In this document: positions 49,000 to 56,318 of the stretch, piece after piece
Layout: each line of letters starts with the position of its first letter
Position numbering within the stretch: position 1 is the first letter of the stretch
Assembly: GCF_005049045.1 (NCBI RefSeq)
Contig: NZ_SUPK01000005.1
Coordinates: forward strand, 1 to 64,000
From: Cohnella pontilimi
GTDB taxonomy: Bacteria > Bacillota > Bacilli > Paenibacillales > Paenibacillaceae
Reading direction: 5' to 3'
Length of the DNA: 64,000 bases
Made by a program: the position numbers and the translations under genes
Notes under the pieces: model-generated
What the model saw: the letters and a program-made list of their open reading frames with translations, nothing else
The model's database searches: none
What the model was told of the DNA's origin: nothing

Positions 49000-50277
49000 A
49001 TGAGCCTATTCGATGACGATTTTTATTCCACCAGGGTATCGCGGCGCACCCGCCAGGACGATCGTCTAGGCGGGCGCAGAACGGCCGGCTGGCGTATCTT
49101 TTCTACTTGGCAGGTGGCGGTAGTCTCTTCCTTAGGCAGTGCGGCTGCGGTTGCCGTGCTGTTCAGTCTGCTAAGCGGCGGATCTGCGCCGAAACATGAG
49201 GCTAAGCCGGCGTTGGCGAACGCACCGGCGCTCGTCGAGACTTCGGAGCGGATTATTTCGGCGTCCGAGAAAGTACGTCCTTCGGTCGTGAGCATCATTA
49301 ATCTCGCAGAACAAACCAAAGGTCATCAGGCGGATAACGGCAGCGGCGACAATTCGGGAGATTCACTTGAAAACGCCAGTCTGGGCTCAGGCGTCATCTA
49401 TGAGAAAAAAAACGGCAAAGCTTATATCATCACCAATGCCCATGTTGTATCCGGGGCGGCGGAAGTGCAAGCTGTGCTGATGAGTGGCGATAAAAGGAAA
49501 GCCGAAATTGTCGGCGAAGATGCGATCAGCGATTTGGCCGTGCTGACGATCGACAGCAAAGGCATCGATACGGTGGCCGAAATCGGCGACTCCGACAAGC
49601 TGCGCGTCGGCGAAATGGTCATCGCCGTAGGCAATCCGCTCGGTTTCGGCGATTCCGTCTCCCAAGGTATCGTATCCTTCCTTCACCGCATCGTGCCTGT
49701 ATCCCTAAACCAAGACGGCGTATACGATTGGGAGCAGGAAGTGGTGCAAACCACCGCGCCGATCAACCAGGGGAACAGCGGCGGCGTGCTTGCCGATTTG
49801 AACGGCCGCGTCATCGGGATTAACAGCATGAAAGTGGCGGACACCGGCGTCGAAGGAATCGGGTTTGCCATTCCGATCGATACGGTAATGCCGGTCGTCA
49901 AGCAGTTGATCGAACACGGCAAAGTATTGCGGCCATACATGGGTGTGTACACGATGGATTTGTCCAATTTCCTGGATAATCCAAGCGGCACTGACGGGTC
50001 CGATCCGTCAGACGACGTGCCTAAATTGACTTTGCCCGCCGATGTGACAGATGGCGCGCTTGTACTCGAGGCGGTTGGCCCTGCTGATGAAGCGGGACTG
50101 CAAACGAATGACGTCATCACCGAATTGGACGGCAACCCGATTCGCGGAACCATGGATTTGCGCAAATATTTGTATAATAGGAAAGCAATCGGGGAATCGC
50201 TTACGGTAACATACTATCGTGATGGCGAGAAACAGAAACTTGAACTTACGCTAACGGAAAAAGACGACAAGCAGTAA
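49000..50277 (+). CDS. HtrA-like serine protease
   Basis: This 425-residue protein has a cytoplasmic N-terminus, one span (VAVVSSLGSAAAVAVLFSLLSGG), a trypsin-like domain with His in ITNAHVVSG, Asp in DLAVLTID and Ser in NQGNSGGVL, and a C-terminal PDZ domain (LVLEAVGPADEAGLQTNDVI). It corresponds to YycK/HtrC near walJ in B. subtilis. ATG at 49000 is chosen; a GTG at 48991 and a TTG at 48973 are alternatives in the same frame. Confidence 0.95.
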   Translation: MSLFDDDFYSTRVSRRTRQDDRLGGRRTAGWRIFSTWQVAVVSSLGSAAAVAVLFSLLSGGSAPKHEAKPALANAPALVETSERIISASEKVRPSVVSIINLAEQTKGHQADNGSGDNSGDSLENASLGSGVIYEKKNGKAYIITNAHVVSGAAEVQAVLMSGDKRKAEIVGEDAISDLAVLTIDSKGIDTVAEIGDSDKLRVGEMVIAVGNPLGFGDSVSQGIVSFLHRIVPVSLNQDGVYDWEQEVVQTTAPINQGNSGGVLADLNGRVIGINSMKVADTGVEGIGFAIPIDTVMPVVKQLIEHGKVLRPYMGVYTMDLSNFLDNPSGTDGSDPSDDVPKLTLPADVTDGALVLEAVGPADEAGLQTNDVITELDGNPIRGTMDLRKYLYNRKAIGESLTVTYYRDGEKQKLELTLTEKDDKQ

Positions 50278-50323
50278 GGTGGCTCCATCTGCTTCAGTGG
50301 TCGACTCGGAAAGGAAGTCATCC

Positions 50324-50491
50324 ATGTATTGCGTGTGCCGCGAGCACGTTGAGCTTGCCATCGACAAATTCGTCGATGAATATGAAGACGCACCCGATTT
50401 GGTCAACCTAAACAGCACGACATTTACGGATTGGACGCCGCCTACTCGTTGCGATTGGTGCGATCAACCCGCAGAAGTGCTGGTCGTGTGA
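50324..50491 (+). CDS. CxxH/CxxC small protein
   Basis: This 55-residue protein starts MYCVCREHVELAIDKFVDEYE and ends RCDWCDQPAEVLVV. The CVCREH and CDWC motifs fit the CxxH/CxxC family found near rlmH in Bacilli, probably a zinc-binding protein of unknown function. GGAAAGGAAG precedes the ATG; the gene starts 47 bp after the protease stop and may share its transcript. Confidence 0.87.
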   Translation: MYCVCREHVELAIDKFVDEYEDAPDLVNLNSTTFTDWTPPTRCDWCDQPAEVLVV

Positions 50492-50511
50492 ACCATACAA
50501 GGTGTTTACAG

Positions 50512-50537
50512 CCGGGGGCGGAAACCTCCGGTTTTTT
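50512..50537 (+). terminator. Terminator after CxxH/CxxC gene
   Basis: CCGGGGG (50512-50518) pairs with CCTCCGG (50525-50531) including one wobble, followed by TTTTTT. Confidence 0.85.
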
Positions 50538-50619
50538 GCTGTCTGAGCCGCCTCTTTAACCGCCTCTTTAACCGCTGCGCTTCCTGTAGTCTTCGCAGCA
50601 TCCCATTGCATTTTTTCCC

Positions 50620-50645
50620 CTTTGTCGATATCCCCTTCGCTCAGG
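50620..50645 (-). repeat. Dispersed 25-bp repeat, copy 1
   Basis: On the minus strand it reads CCTGAGCGAAGGGGATATCG and then ACAAAG. It is the left-flanking, inverted copy of the repeat family that recurs at 51734-51860 and 58426-58762. The rest of the 50538-50696 gap shows nothing else. Confidence 0.85.
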
Positions 50646-50696
50646 TTTGGCAACAGGATCTCCAGTCAAGATAGAATACTTGTTAAATTTGGTGAC

Positions 50697-51650
50697 TCAA
50701 GAAGCCTTTGAAATGCCGGTTTTGTTGAAAGTCGCGGTCCACGGCACAAGTTGTGTACGATTTACATGACGTCCGATTAACTGGGGATAGGTAATTGTCG
50801 ACGTTACCGCACATGCTCGTAAAAGTTGCTCGAAAATGGATTGACTGCGTCGGTTCCATGCATAACAAAACTGATCCAGGTATACCTGCAAATGCTTCTC
50901 CCCCACGCCTCGAAAAATGTCAGCCAGTCTCTGCTGCGCCTTTTGAGCAAGACCGAGAAGAAGATAGTCTCTCTTTCCGAAATAGTTGCGCGATATAATA
51001 GGCGGCTCGGTAACAGTGCGATCAAGGTGTTCACGGATAAATGGCTCGGTTGGAGGCGATTCGTAGCGGTTTTTGAGCAGCTGTTTATTTTGCTTTTGGA
51101 TTTTGAGCCGGGTAACTTGACCTTGTTCATCTACTGATGCGCCTACCAGCACGGATTGTTCCTGCTGATGCCAGGCCGAAGAGGCGGTCGTCCGCGTACA
51201 TAACTTGGCGTCCGTTATGCGGATCACCCCCGTCAAAAACTCCTCCTCATTTTGCTTCTGCATCGCATGACGTAGTTTGTGACAAATGAGCCAGGCTGTT
51301 TTATAGGTCACTTTGATGATCCGGGAAAGTTGCAACGCGTTGACGCCTTCCGGGCGGGCGTGGAGGTAGATGGCTTGAAACCATAGCCGCAAAGGCGTAC
51401 GGGTGCCTTGGAAAATGGTGCTGGCAATCAGTGAGGTTTGCGCATCGCAAGAGGAGCATTGGTAGAGAGGCAGAGTGCGGGTGGTGATCATGTAGGCGTG
51501 CGTATGAGCGCATTTCGGACACCGGAATCCATCCGGCCACTTGCTTTCGAATAATACGCGCATACAGTCCTTTTCCCGTTGAAACAGACTGCAAAACTCT
51601 TCAAAAGAAACAGCAGCCGGAAACATGCGATCACGCACCTCGATCTTCAT
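50697..51650 (-). CDS. IS1595-like transposase, degenerate
   Basis: This 317-residue protein has the IS1595 N-terminal zinc ribbon (CPKCAHTHAYMITTRTLPLYQC with CSSC) and the following GTRTPLRLWFQAIYL ... YKTAWLICHKLRHAM helices. The end reads KHLQVYLDQFCYAWNRRS. Between these the DDE core is abnormal. Only ITDAK resembles the first acidic motif, and I see neither the second Asp block nor the HTNxIExFW-type block. No convincing terminal inverted repeats or target duplication flank it. The ATG at 51650 is preferred; the longer frame starts inside a dispersed repeat. Probably a relic or a domesticated gene. Confidence 0.7.
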   Translation of the reverse strand: MKIEVRDRMFPAAVSFEEFCSLFQREKDCMRVLFESKWPDGFRCPKCAHTHAYMITTRTLPLYQCSSCDAQTSLIASTIFQGTRTPLRLWFQAIYLHARPEGVNALQLSRIIKVTYKTAWLICHKLRHAMQKQNEEEFLTGVIRITDAKLCTRTTASSAWHQQEQSVLVGASVDEQGQVTRLKIQKQNKQLLKNRYESPPTEPFIREHLDRTVTEPPIISRNYFGKRDYLLLGLAQKAQQRLADIFRGVGEKHLQVYLDQFCYAWNRRSQSIFEQLLRACAVTSTITYPQLIGRHVNRTQLVPWTATFNKTGISKAS

Positions 51651-51733
51651 CTTTGTTCCAATTTTACCAAACATACGTTCTCGTATCAACAAAAAAATTA
51701 TAAAATTTGCCAACATCACTGCTCGAACCCACA

Positions 51734-51860
51734 CTGAGCGAGAGGGATACCGATAAAACAAATAATAAGGAACTCCTCCACCTGAGCGAAGGGGATTTCG
51801 ATAAAGGGAAAAAAGTAAAACAAAATCCCCAACGCCTGAGCGAAGGGGATATCGATAAAG
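51734..51860 (+). repeat. Dispersed 25-bp repeat, copies 2-4
   Basis: Three direct copies occur: 51734-51757 (CTGAGCGAGAGGGATACCG, ATAAA), 51781-51807 (CCTGAGCGAAGGGGATTTCG, ATAAAGG) and 51835-51860 (CCTGAGCGAAGGGGATATCG, ATAAAG). They lie between the transposase and the CorA-like gene, in inverse orientation to copy 1, with the last two 54 bp apart. Confidence 0.9.
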
Positions 51861-51906
51861 ACGGCCGCAAAAGGCAGCGTGCAGCTAACGAAAAAATGAC
51901 GTCTAT

Positions 51907-53346
51907 TTACTTTCTTTTTCGGCGGATGAAGTCAATCGACCATTTCCTAACGGTGTCGAAAACGAGCATGAAGGCCACGATGAGACCCGAAAACGTGACT
52001 AACAGGGCGATCCACTCGAACGGAGAGTAACTGCTCATGTTGGACCATCGAATGGGGGTTTTCAAGTCATCGATGACTTGGTTCATACCGTAAATACCGC
52101 TTATAACGGTGTAAATGGTGAGGATGGTGAGCAAGTATCCGGATTGATGCTGACGGCGGCTTTCCTGATACTGATAAAGATCGGAGAGCGTTTGTTTGAC
52201 ATCGATGAACAGCTCATCGTTGCCATAAATCTGCCGGAGACGTTGGAAAATTTCTCTACCATGGCTTTGGGCGACAACTTCGACGAAATTATATTTTGCC
52301 GCAAAAGTCGTAATATCCCGGATCAACTCCACGGTATGCAGTTCTTTCCTCTCTACCTGAACTCGTGAGTAAGCATTTGAAAGCTTAAGCAGAACGATTC
52401 TATGAAACAGATTCAGCAGCAAACCGTAATAATACTCCCCGTACCAGCGGCTGACCCAGACGGCTGCATGGTCACGAGACTCTCGGGTCAAACAGCAAAA
52501 GCAATTTTCATCCGTGAAAAAATACGTATAAGGAGCCCAGCGGTCATACCCGTAACGACGGCAGTAATCCCGTATATACGGAAGATGACTTGCGCTGATC
52601 GCAGGGTTTCCGTCCGCGTCAAACCCGTCAAGACGGGCGGCACGGTAACGGTCCAAAAGCGATATTTCCACCTCTGAGGGAAACCGATAAAAAGCGAGAA
52701 CAAACATGCGCTCGTCCATCAAAAAAGGGAGTTCCTCGAAATACGATCCGGCCATCGGCGTCTGATCGAGATAAACGAGTAATTGTGGAACGATTTCCTG
52801 AAAAAGAAACTGATCAATTTCCTCGTACATGGTGCCTTCGTACTCGACGAAGGTTTCGCGGTCCTGCCGGTTCGCGTCCTGCAGGCTGCGGAATCGATCC
52901 GCGAATGCGATGGACTCCGAGAGCGTAATGCCGTTATACGTATCCAACTCGGTGCGCAGCGTGAGGAAGCCGGTGTCGAAAGGGCAAAGAAACAGGTCAA
53001 CCGAGTGAATGATAAAGGAGGCACGTCTTTGCCGACTGACGAGCTGGGCCTTCATGCCGAGAGACTTGGACAACCGCCGGAATGCCTCCACATTGTCCTC
53101 GGCGGGAAATAATACCTGGTTAGTGAACGGCAAGTAATAGCGTTCCATGTCTGGATGCGATACACGATGCCTGCCGCCGTAGAAACGGTCCTCGAGTTCC
53201 GTATCGCCCAGCCGAAAGGGGATGAAGCCGTCCTGAAGCAGCTTCTCCCGCAGCTCGTTTTGGCATTCGTGCTCGAGCGAGAAGGGGAAAACGAATTGGA
53301 ACAGTACTTCCCGCACGGGTTGAGGTTCAATCGCGGGCGTCTTCAT
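51907..53346 (-). CDS. CorA-like membrane protein with YGMN motif
   Basis: This 479-residue protein has a large soluble N-terminal part of about 390 residues and two C-terminal spans. The first span ends in TIYTVISGIYGMNQ, the CorA signature GMN after a Tyr (codons at 52081-52089), followed by a short loop and a second span (WIALLVTFSGLIVAFMLVF). Topology fits CorA-type divalent-cation channels, but the N-terminal domain is not one I recognise, so magnesium transport is inferred. GGAAGGAGAG precedes the ATG. It is second in a pair after the TrkA-C gene, 22 bp apart. Confidence 0.6.
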   Translation of the reverse strand: MKTPAIEPQPVREVLFQFVFPFSLEHECQNELREKLLQDGFIPFRLGDTELEDRFYGGRHRVSHPDMERYYLPFTNQVLFPAEDNVEAFRRLSKSLGMKAQLVSRQRRASFIIHSVDLFLCPFDTGFLTLRTELDTYNGITLSESIAFADRFRSLQDANRQDRETFVEYEGTMYEEIDQFLFQEIVPQLLVYLDQTPMAGSYFEELPFLMDERMFVLAFYRFPSEVEISLLDRYRAARLDGFDADGNPAISASHLPYIRDYCRRYGYDRWAPYTYFFTDENCFCCLTRESRDHAAVWVSRWYGEYYYGLLLNLFHRIVLLKLSNAYSRVQVERKELHTVELIRDITTFAAKYNFVEVVAQSHGREIFQRLRQIYGNDELFIDVKQTLSDLYQYQESRRQHQSGYLLTILTIYTVISGIYGMNQVIDDLKTPIRWSNMSSYSPFEWIALLVTFSGLIVAFMLVFDTVRKWSIDFIRRKRK

Positions 53347-53368
53347 TTCGTTCTCTCCTTCCGTTGCG

Positions 53369-54076
53369 TTAGACTAAAGATTTAGATTCGATCTCATGTT
53401 CGCGCAAGGTCAACCTTTCTTGCAGTTCCCGCGCGAATATCCGGTCGATATCTTCTTTATTGCCGTAGAGATACAACACGTCTCCGGCTTCGAAATTGGT
53501 GCGCATGCGGAGATCTCGTAAATGCACGGTCCCCCTCTTGATGAACAGAAGATTCACGTCCGTATCGTCTCCGCAAACTTTTTCCATCGTTTTTCCGATT
53601 AACGTTGAGCCCTCTCCTATCGGTACATCCACGAAGAGATCGTTACTTTCATGCAACATAACTTCTTCAATCGGCAGCTCATGGACCTCGAATTTTTGCT
53701 GAAGCGGAGCGGCAAATCGCTCTATAAGCTTCCGCTGAACGGCGGGAAGACGAACCAGGCCGAGCAGACCGGCAAGCACAGCGGAGATCAAAGCCAAGTA
53801 AACGATTTTGAAATGCGAAACAAGGAAGCTGCTGATCGCGGAAATGATCACGGCAAATGAAAATACGCCGAACAAAATGAGGAATATCCCGATTCTTCGG
53901 CGGATGGGATGTCCCAGGATCAGCTCGGACTCCTTGGTGGTGAACCCTGTGCTGGTCATCAGAGATACGACCTGAAAGCGGGAGATATCGTGATCGAGGC
54001 CGGTAGATCGCATGAGCACAACGGCAATTTCGATCACCAGCATCATGATCACAAAATAAACGAGGATGAATCCCAT
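53369..54076 (-). CDS. Membrane protein with C-terminal TrkA-C (RCK-C) domain
   Basis: This 235-residue protein has N-terminal spans (residues 1-22, 62-85, 88-110) and a STGFTTKESELI segment between the first two that resembles a KtrB/TrkH filter loop. Residues 150-220 form a TrkA-C domain (IGEGSTLIGKTMEKV, INLLF-like LLFIKRG, FEAGDVLYLYG). TrkA-C domains bind small ligands that gate cation transport. Its small size suggests a regulatory or partner subunit. It probably forms an operon with the CorA-like gene downstream. Confidence 0.75.
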   Translation of the reverse strand: MGFILVYFVIMMLVIEIAVVLMRSTGLDHDISRFQVVSLMTSTGFTTKESELILGHPIRRRIGIFLILFGVFSFAVIISAISSFLVSHFKIVYLALISAVLAGLLGLVRLPAVQRKLIERFAAPLQQKFEVHELPIEEVMLHESNDLFVDVPIGEGSTLIGKTMEKVCGDDTDVNLLFIKRGTVHLRDLRMRTNFEAGDVLYLYGNKEDIDRIFARELQERLTLREHEIESKSLV

Positions 54077-54199
54077 GCGCCGCCCCCACTTTTTCGTAAC
54101 GTTTTCGATTGCTCCCTTAGTGATGCATTACCCGTAAACGTGTCTTGGCACCTCATCGCCCGATCTTGGTAAAAGTTCGATAAAGTTTAATTTGACTGG

Positions 54200-54229
54200 T
54201 TGACACAAAGTTGTAACGAATGGTAAATT
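54200..54229 (+). promoter_or_regulatory. Probable promoter of leader-ABC operon
   Basis: A consensus -35 TTGACA (54200-54205) and TAAATT (54224-54229) are 18 bp apart, 32 bp upstream of the leader ORF. Confidence 0.5.
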
Positions 54230-54261
54230 GACACATATACTTGATGAGCGGAAAGGGGGTT

Positions 54262-54360
54262 ATGTCCATGCGCGGAGCAGCATACAGAATTGTCGGGATG
54301 ACCGGCGGCATCGGCCGCTACCATGGGCGTAACTCCAGCGGCACATTCGCAGCGGATTAA
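54262..54360 (+). CDS. Putative 32-residue leader peptide (BmrB-like position)
   Basis: The frame encodes MSMRGAAYRIVGMTGG, then IGRYHGRNSSGTFAAD. AAAGGGGG lies about 4 bp before the first ATG and 10 bp before an in-frame ATG at 54268, which may be the true start. It ends 25 bp before a strong hairpin terminator and 180 bp before the ABC exporter genes. In B. subtilis the bmrB leader ORF controls bmrCD by ribosome-mediated attenuation. The peptide itself shows no evident homology, so the assignment rests on layout. Confidence 0.55.
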   Translation: MSMRGAAYRIVGMTGGIGRYHGRNSSGTFAAD

Positions 54361-54384
54361 GAACGCATGTTCTTGCCGGGCGAG

Positions 54385-54425
54385 AGGCGCGTGGTTACGT
54401 CACCGTAATCATGCGCCTTTCTTTT
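54385..54425 (+). terminator. Leader terminator 1
   Basis: A 15-bp stem (54385-54399 with 54404-54418, two wobbles) around TCAC is followed by TTCTTTT. It lies 25 bp after the leader ORF stop, where a stalled ribosome could alter its folding. Confidence 0.8.
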
Positions 54426-54427
54426 GG

Positions 54428-54498
54428 ACCGGAACACCGGTTCGCGGATTCCTGCGGAATCCGTAAAAGGCGTATCGCTTACGGCGGTATGCCTTTTT
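54428..54498 (+). promoter_or_regulatory. Leader hairpins and terminator 2
   Basis: Three successive stems follow: ACCGG/CCGGT (54428-54441), CGGATTCC/GGAATCCG (54445-54463), and AAAAGGCGTA/TATGCCTTTT (54465-54498) with its T-run, which is itself a terminator. Tandem terminators before a resistance-type exporter suggest tight attenuation. Confidence 0.65.
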
Positions 54499-54539
54499 TG
54501 TTCATTGAACGGCTGCTTAAGGGGGAGGAAGGTAGAAAC

Positions 54540-56291
54540 ATGTTTGTGGTATTGAAAAAATTAGCATGGTTTTTCCGCATGGAATGGAAGCGTTACTCGG
54601 TAGCGATTGTTCTGCTCGCGATTGTCGGGGTCATCGATATTTTGCCGGCGAAGCTCGTGGAGTACACGATCGACGGCATACGAGCCGGCACGCTGACCGG
54701 CGGCAGGTGGACGGAGGTCGTAGTTTATTGGATTGCCATCACGGCGGCCAGCTACGGCATTACGCTCATCTGGAACTACAAGCTCTTCGGCGGAGCATTC
54801 GTGCTGGAACGGATCATGCGTTCCAAGCTTAAGCGGCAATTTTTGAGAATGACGCCGACGTTCTATGAGCGCAACCGTACCGGGGACCTGATGGCCCGCG
54901 CGACGAACGACATAAGCGCGGTGTCGATGACGGCGGGTTTCGGCATTTTGACGCTGACCGACTCTACGTTGTTTATGCTCACCTTATTGATCGTCATGGC
55001 GGGTACGATCAGCTGGAAGCTGACGCTTGCGGCCATGATTCCGCTGCCGTTGATCGCCTTGTCCCTGAAATATTTCGGGGATATGATTCATAAACGTTTT
55101 ACGGTATCGCAGGATTCGTTCGGGGAGCTGAACGATCAGGTGCTGGAGTCGGTATCCGGCGTTCGGGTCATTCGAGCGTTCGTGCAGGAGAAGGCGGACA
55201 AAGAGCGGTTCCGTAAAAAAACGAATGAAGTGTTCGAGAAAAACGTGCAGGTTGTGAAAATCGATTCGCTGTTCGAACCGACGGTTAAAATATTGGTCGG
55301 ACTCAGTTATTTGATCGGTTTGAGCTATGGTGCGTACTTGGTGTACCGCAGCGATATCACGCTCGGTGAGCTGGTTGCCTTCAACTTGTTCCTCGGGATG
55401 CTGATTTGGCCGATGTTCGCGATCGGCGAATTGATCAATATTATGCAGCGGGGTAACGCATCGCTTGATCGAATCGACGAAACGCTCGGCGTCAAGCCGG
55501 ATGTGGCGAATCCCGCTTCGCCGGTTGAAGTTCAAGTTCCGGAAGACATTGTGTTCGATAAAGTCACTTTCCGCTATCCGTCTTCCTCCATCGATAACTT
55601 GGTGGATGTCTCGTTTAAGCTTCGCAGGGGGCAGACACTAGGGATTGTAGGACGCACGGGAAGCGGGAAAACGACCGTACTGCGTCAATTGCTGCGGGAA
55701 TATCCGCTGGGAAGCGGGTCCATCACCATTGGAGGACGCCAACTGGCCAATGTTTCCCTGGACAGCATCCGGGGATGGATCGGATATGTACCGCAACAGC
55801 CTATTTTGTTCAGTAAAACGATCCGGGAAAATATACAGTTCGGCAACGGAGACCGCGAATTCACCGACGAAAGGTTGAATCGGGCGTTGGAGTTGGCTTC
55901 GTTCCGCAAAGATGTGGCGTTTTTACCGGATGGGCTGGAAACGCTGGTCGGCGAGAAAGGCGTGGCACTCTCCGGAGGCCAAAAACAGCGCGTCAGCATC
56001 GCGCGGGCCGTGGTTGGCGATCCGGAAATTTTAATGCTGGATGACGCACTGTCGGCCGTCGACGCGAAGACGGAAGTGGAAATTCTCGAAGGTGTCCGGC
56101 GAGAACGTGCGGGCAAAACCACGATCATTACGACCCACCGCTTATCTGCCGTGCAGCATGCCGACTGGATCATCGTGATGGATGAAGGCCGGATTGTGGA
56201 AGAAGGCACGCATGACCATCTGCTGCAGCTAGGCGGCTGGTATAAAGAGCAATACGATCGGCAACAGCTTTTCGCTGCCGTTGAAGGATAA
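54540..56291 (+). CDS. bmrC: Heterodimeric ABC exporter subunit, BmrC/YheI-like
   Basis: This 583-residue half-transporter has six spans in residues 15-300 and a nucleotide-binding domain with Walker A GRTGSGKTT, Q-loop YVPQQPILFSKT and an intact signature LSGGQKQRVSIARA. The Walker B LMLDDALSAVD has Asp where the catalytic Glu normally is. That is the degenerate half of BmrCD-type drug exporters. The size matches BmrC (about 585 residues). ATG at 54540 follows GGGGGAGGAAGG; a longer frame from 54411 runs through the leader hairpins. Confidence 0.92.
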   Translation: MFVVLKKLAWFFRMEWKRYSVAIVLLAIVGVIDILPAKLVEYTIDGIRAGTLTGGRWTEVVVYWIAITAASYGITLIWNYKLFGGAFVLERIMRSKLKRQFLRMTPTFYERNRTGDLMARATNDISAVSMTAGFGILTLTDSTLFMLTLLIVMAGTISWKLTLAAMIPLPLIALSLKYFGDMIHKRFTVSQDSFGELNDQVLESVSGVRVIRAFVQEKADKERFRKKTNEVFEKNVQVVKIDSLFEPTVKILVGLSYLIGLSYGAYLVYRSDITLGELVAFNLFLGMLIWPMFAIGELINIMQRGNASLDRIDETLGVKPDVANPASPVEVQVPEDIVFDKVTFRYPSSSIDNLVDVSFKLRRGQTLGIVGRTGSGKTTVLRQLLREYPLGSGSITIGGRQLANVSLDSIRGWIGYVPQQPILFSKTIRENIQFGNGDREFTDERLNRALELASFRKDVAFLPDGLETLVGEKGVALSGGQKQRVSIARAVVGDPEILMLDDALSAVDAKTEVEILEGVRRERAGKTTIITTHRLSAVQHADWIIVMDEGRIVEEGTHDHLLQLGGWYKEQYDRQQLFAAVEG

Positions 56292-56318
56292 TTGCACAAG
56301 GATTGAAGGTGAAAATGC

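Noticed and set aside
50408..50653. 81-codon minus-strand frame
   Set aside because: It begins in a repeat copy, runs through a terminator and into the CxxH/CxxC gene; no ribosome site.
50640..51725. Terminal inverted repeats of an insertion sequence around the transposase
   Set aside because: Only a 7-bp TTGGCAA match was found between the flanks, with no target duplication, which is too weak to define element ends.
54411..54539. N-terminal extension of the first ABC subunit
   Set aside because: The extra 43 codons pass through the leader hairpins and terminators; a strong ribosome site precedes the ATG at 54540.
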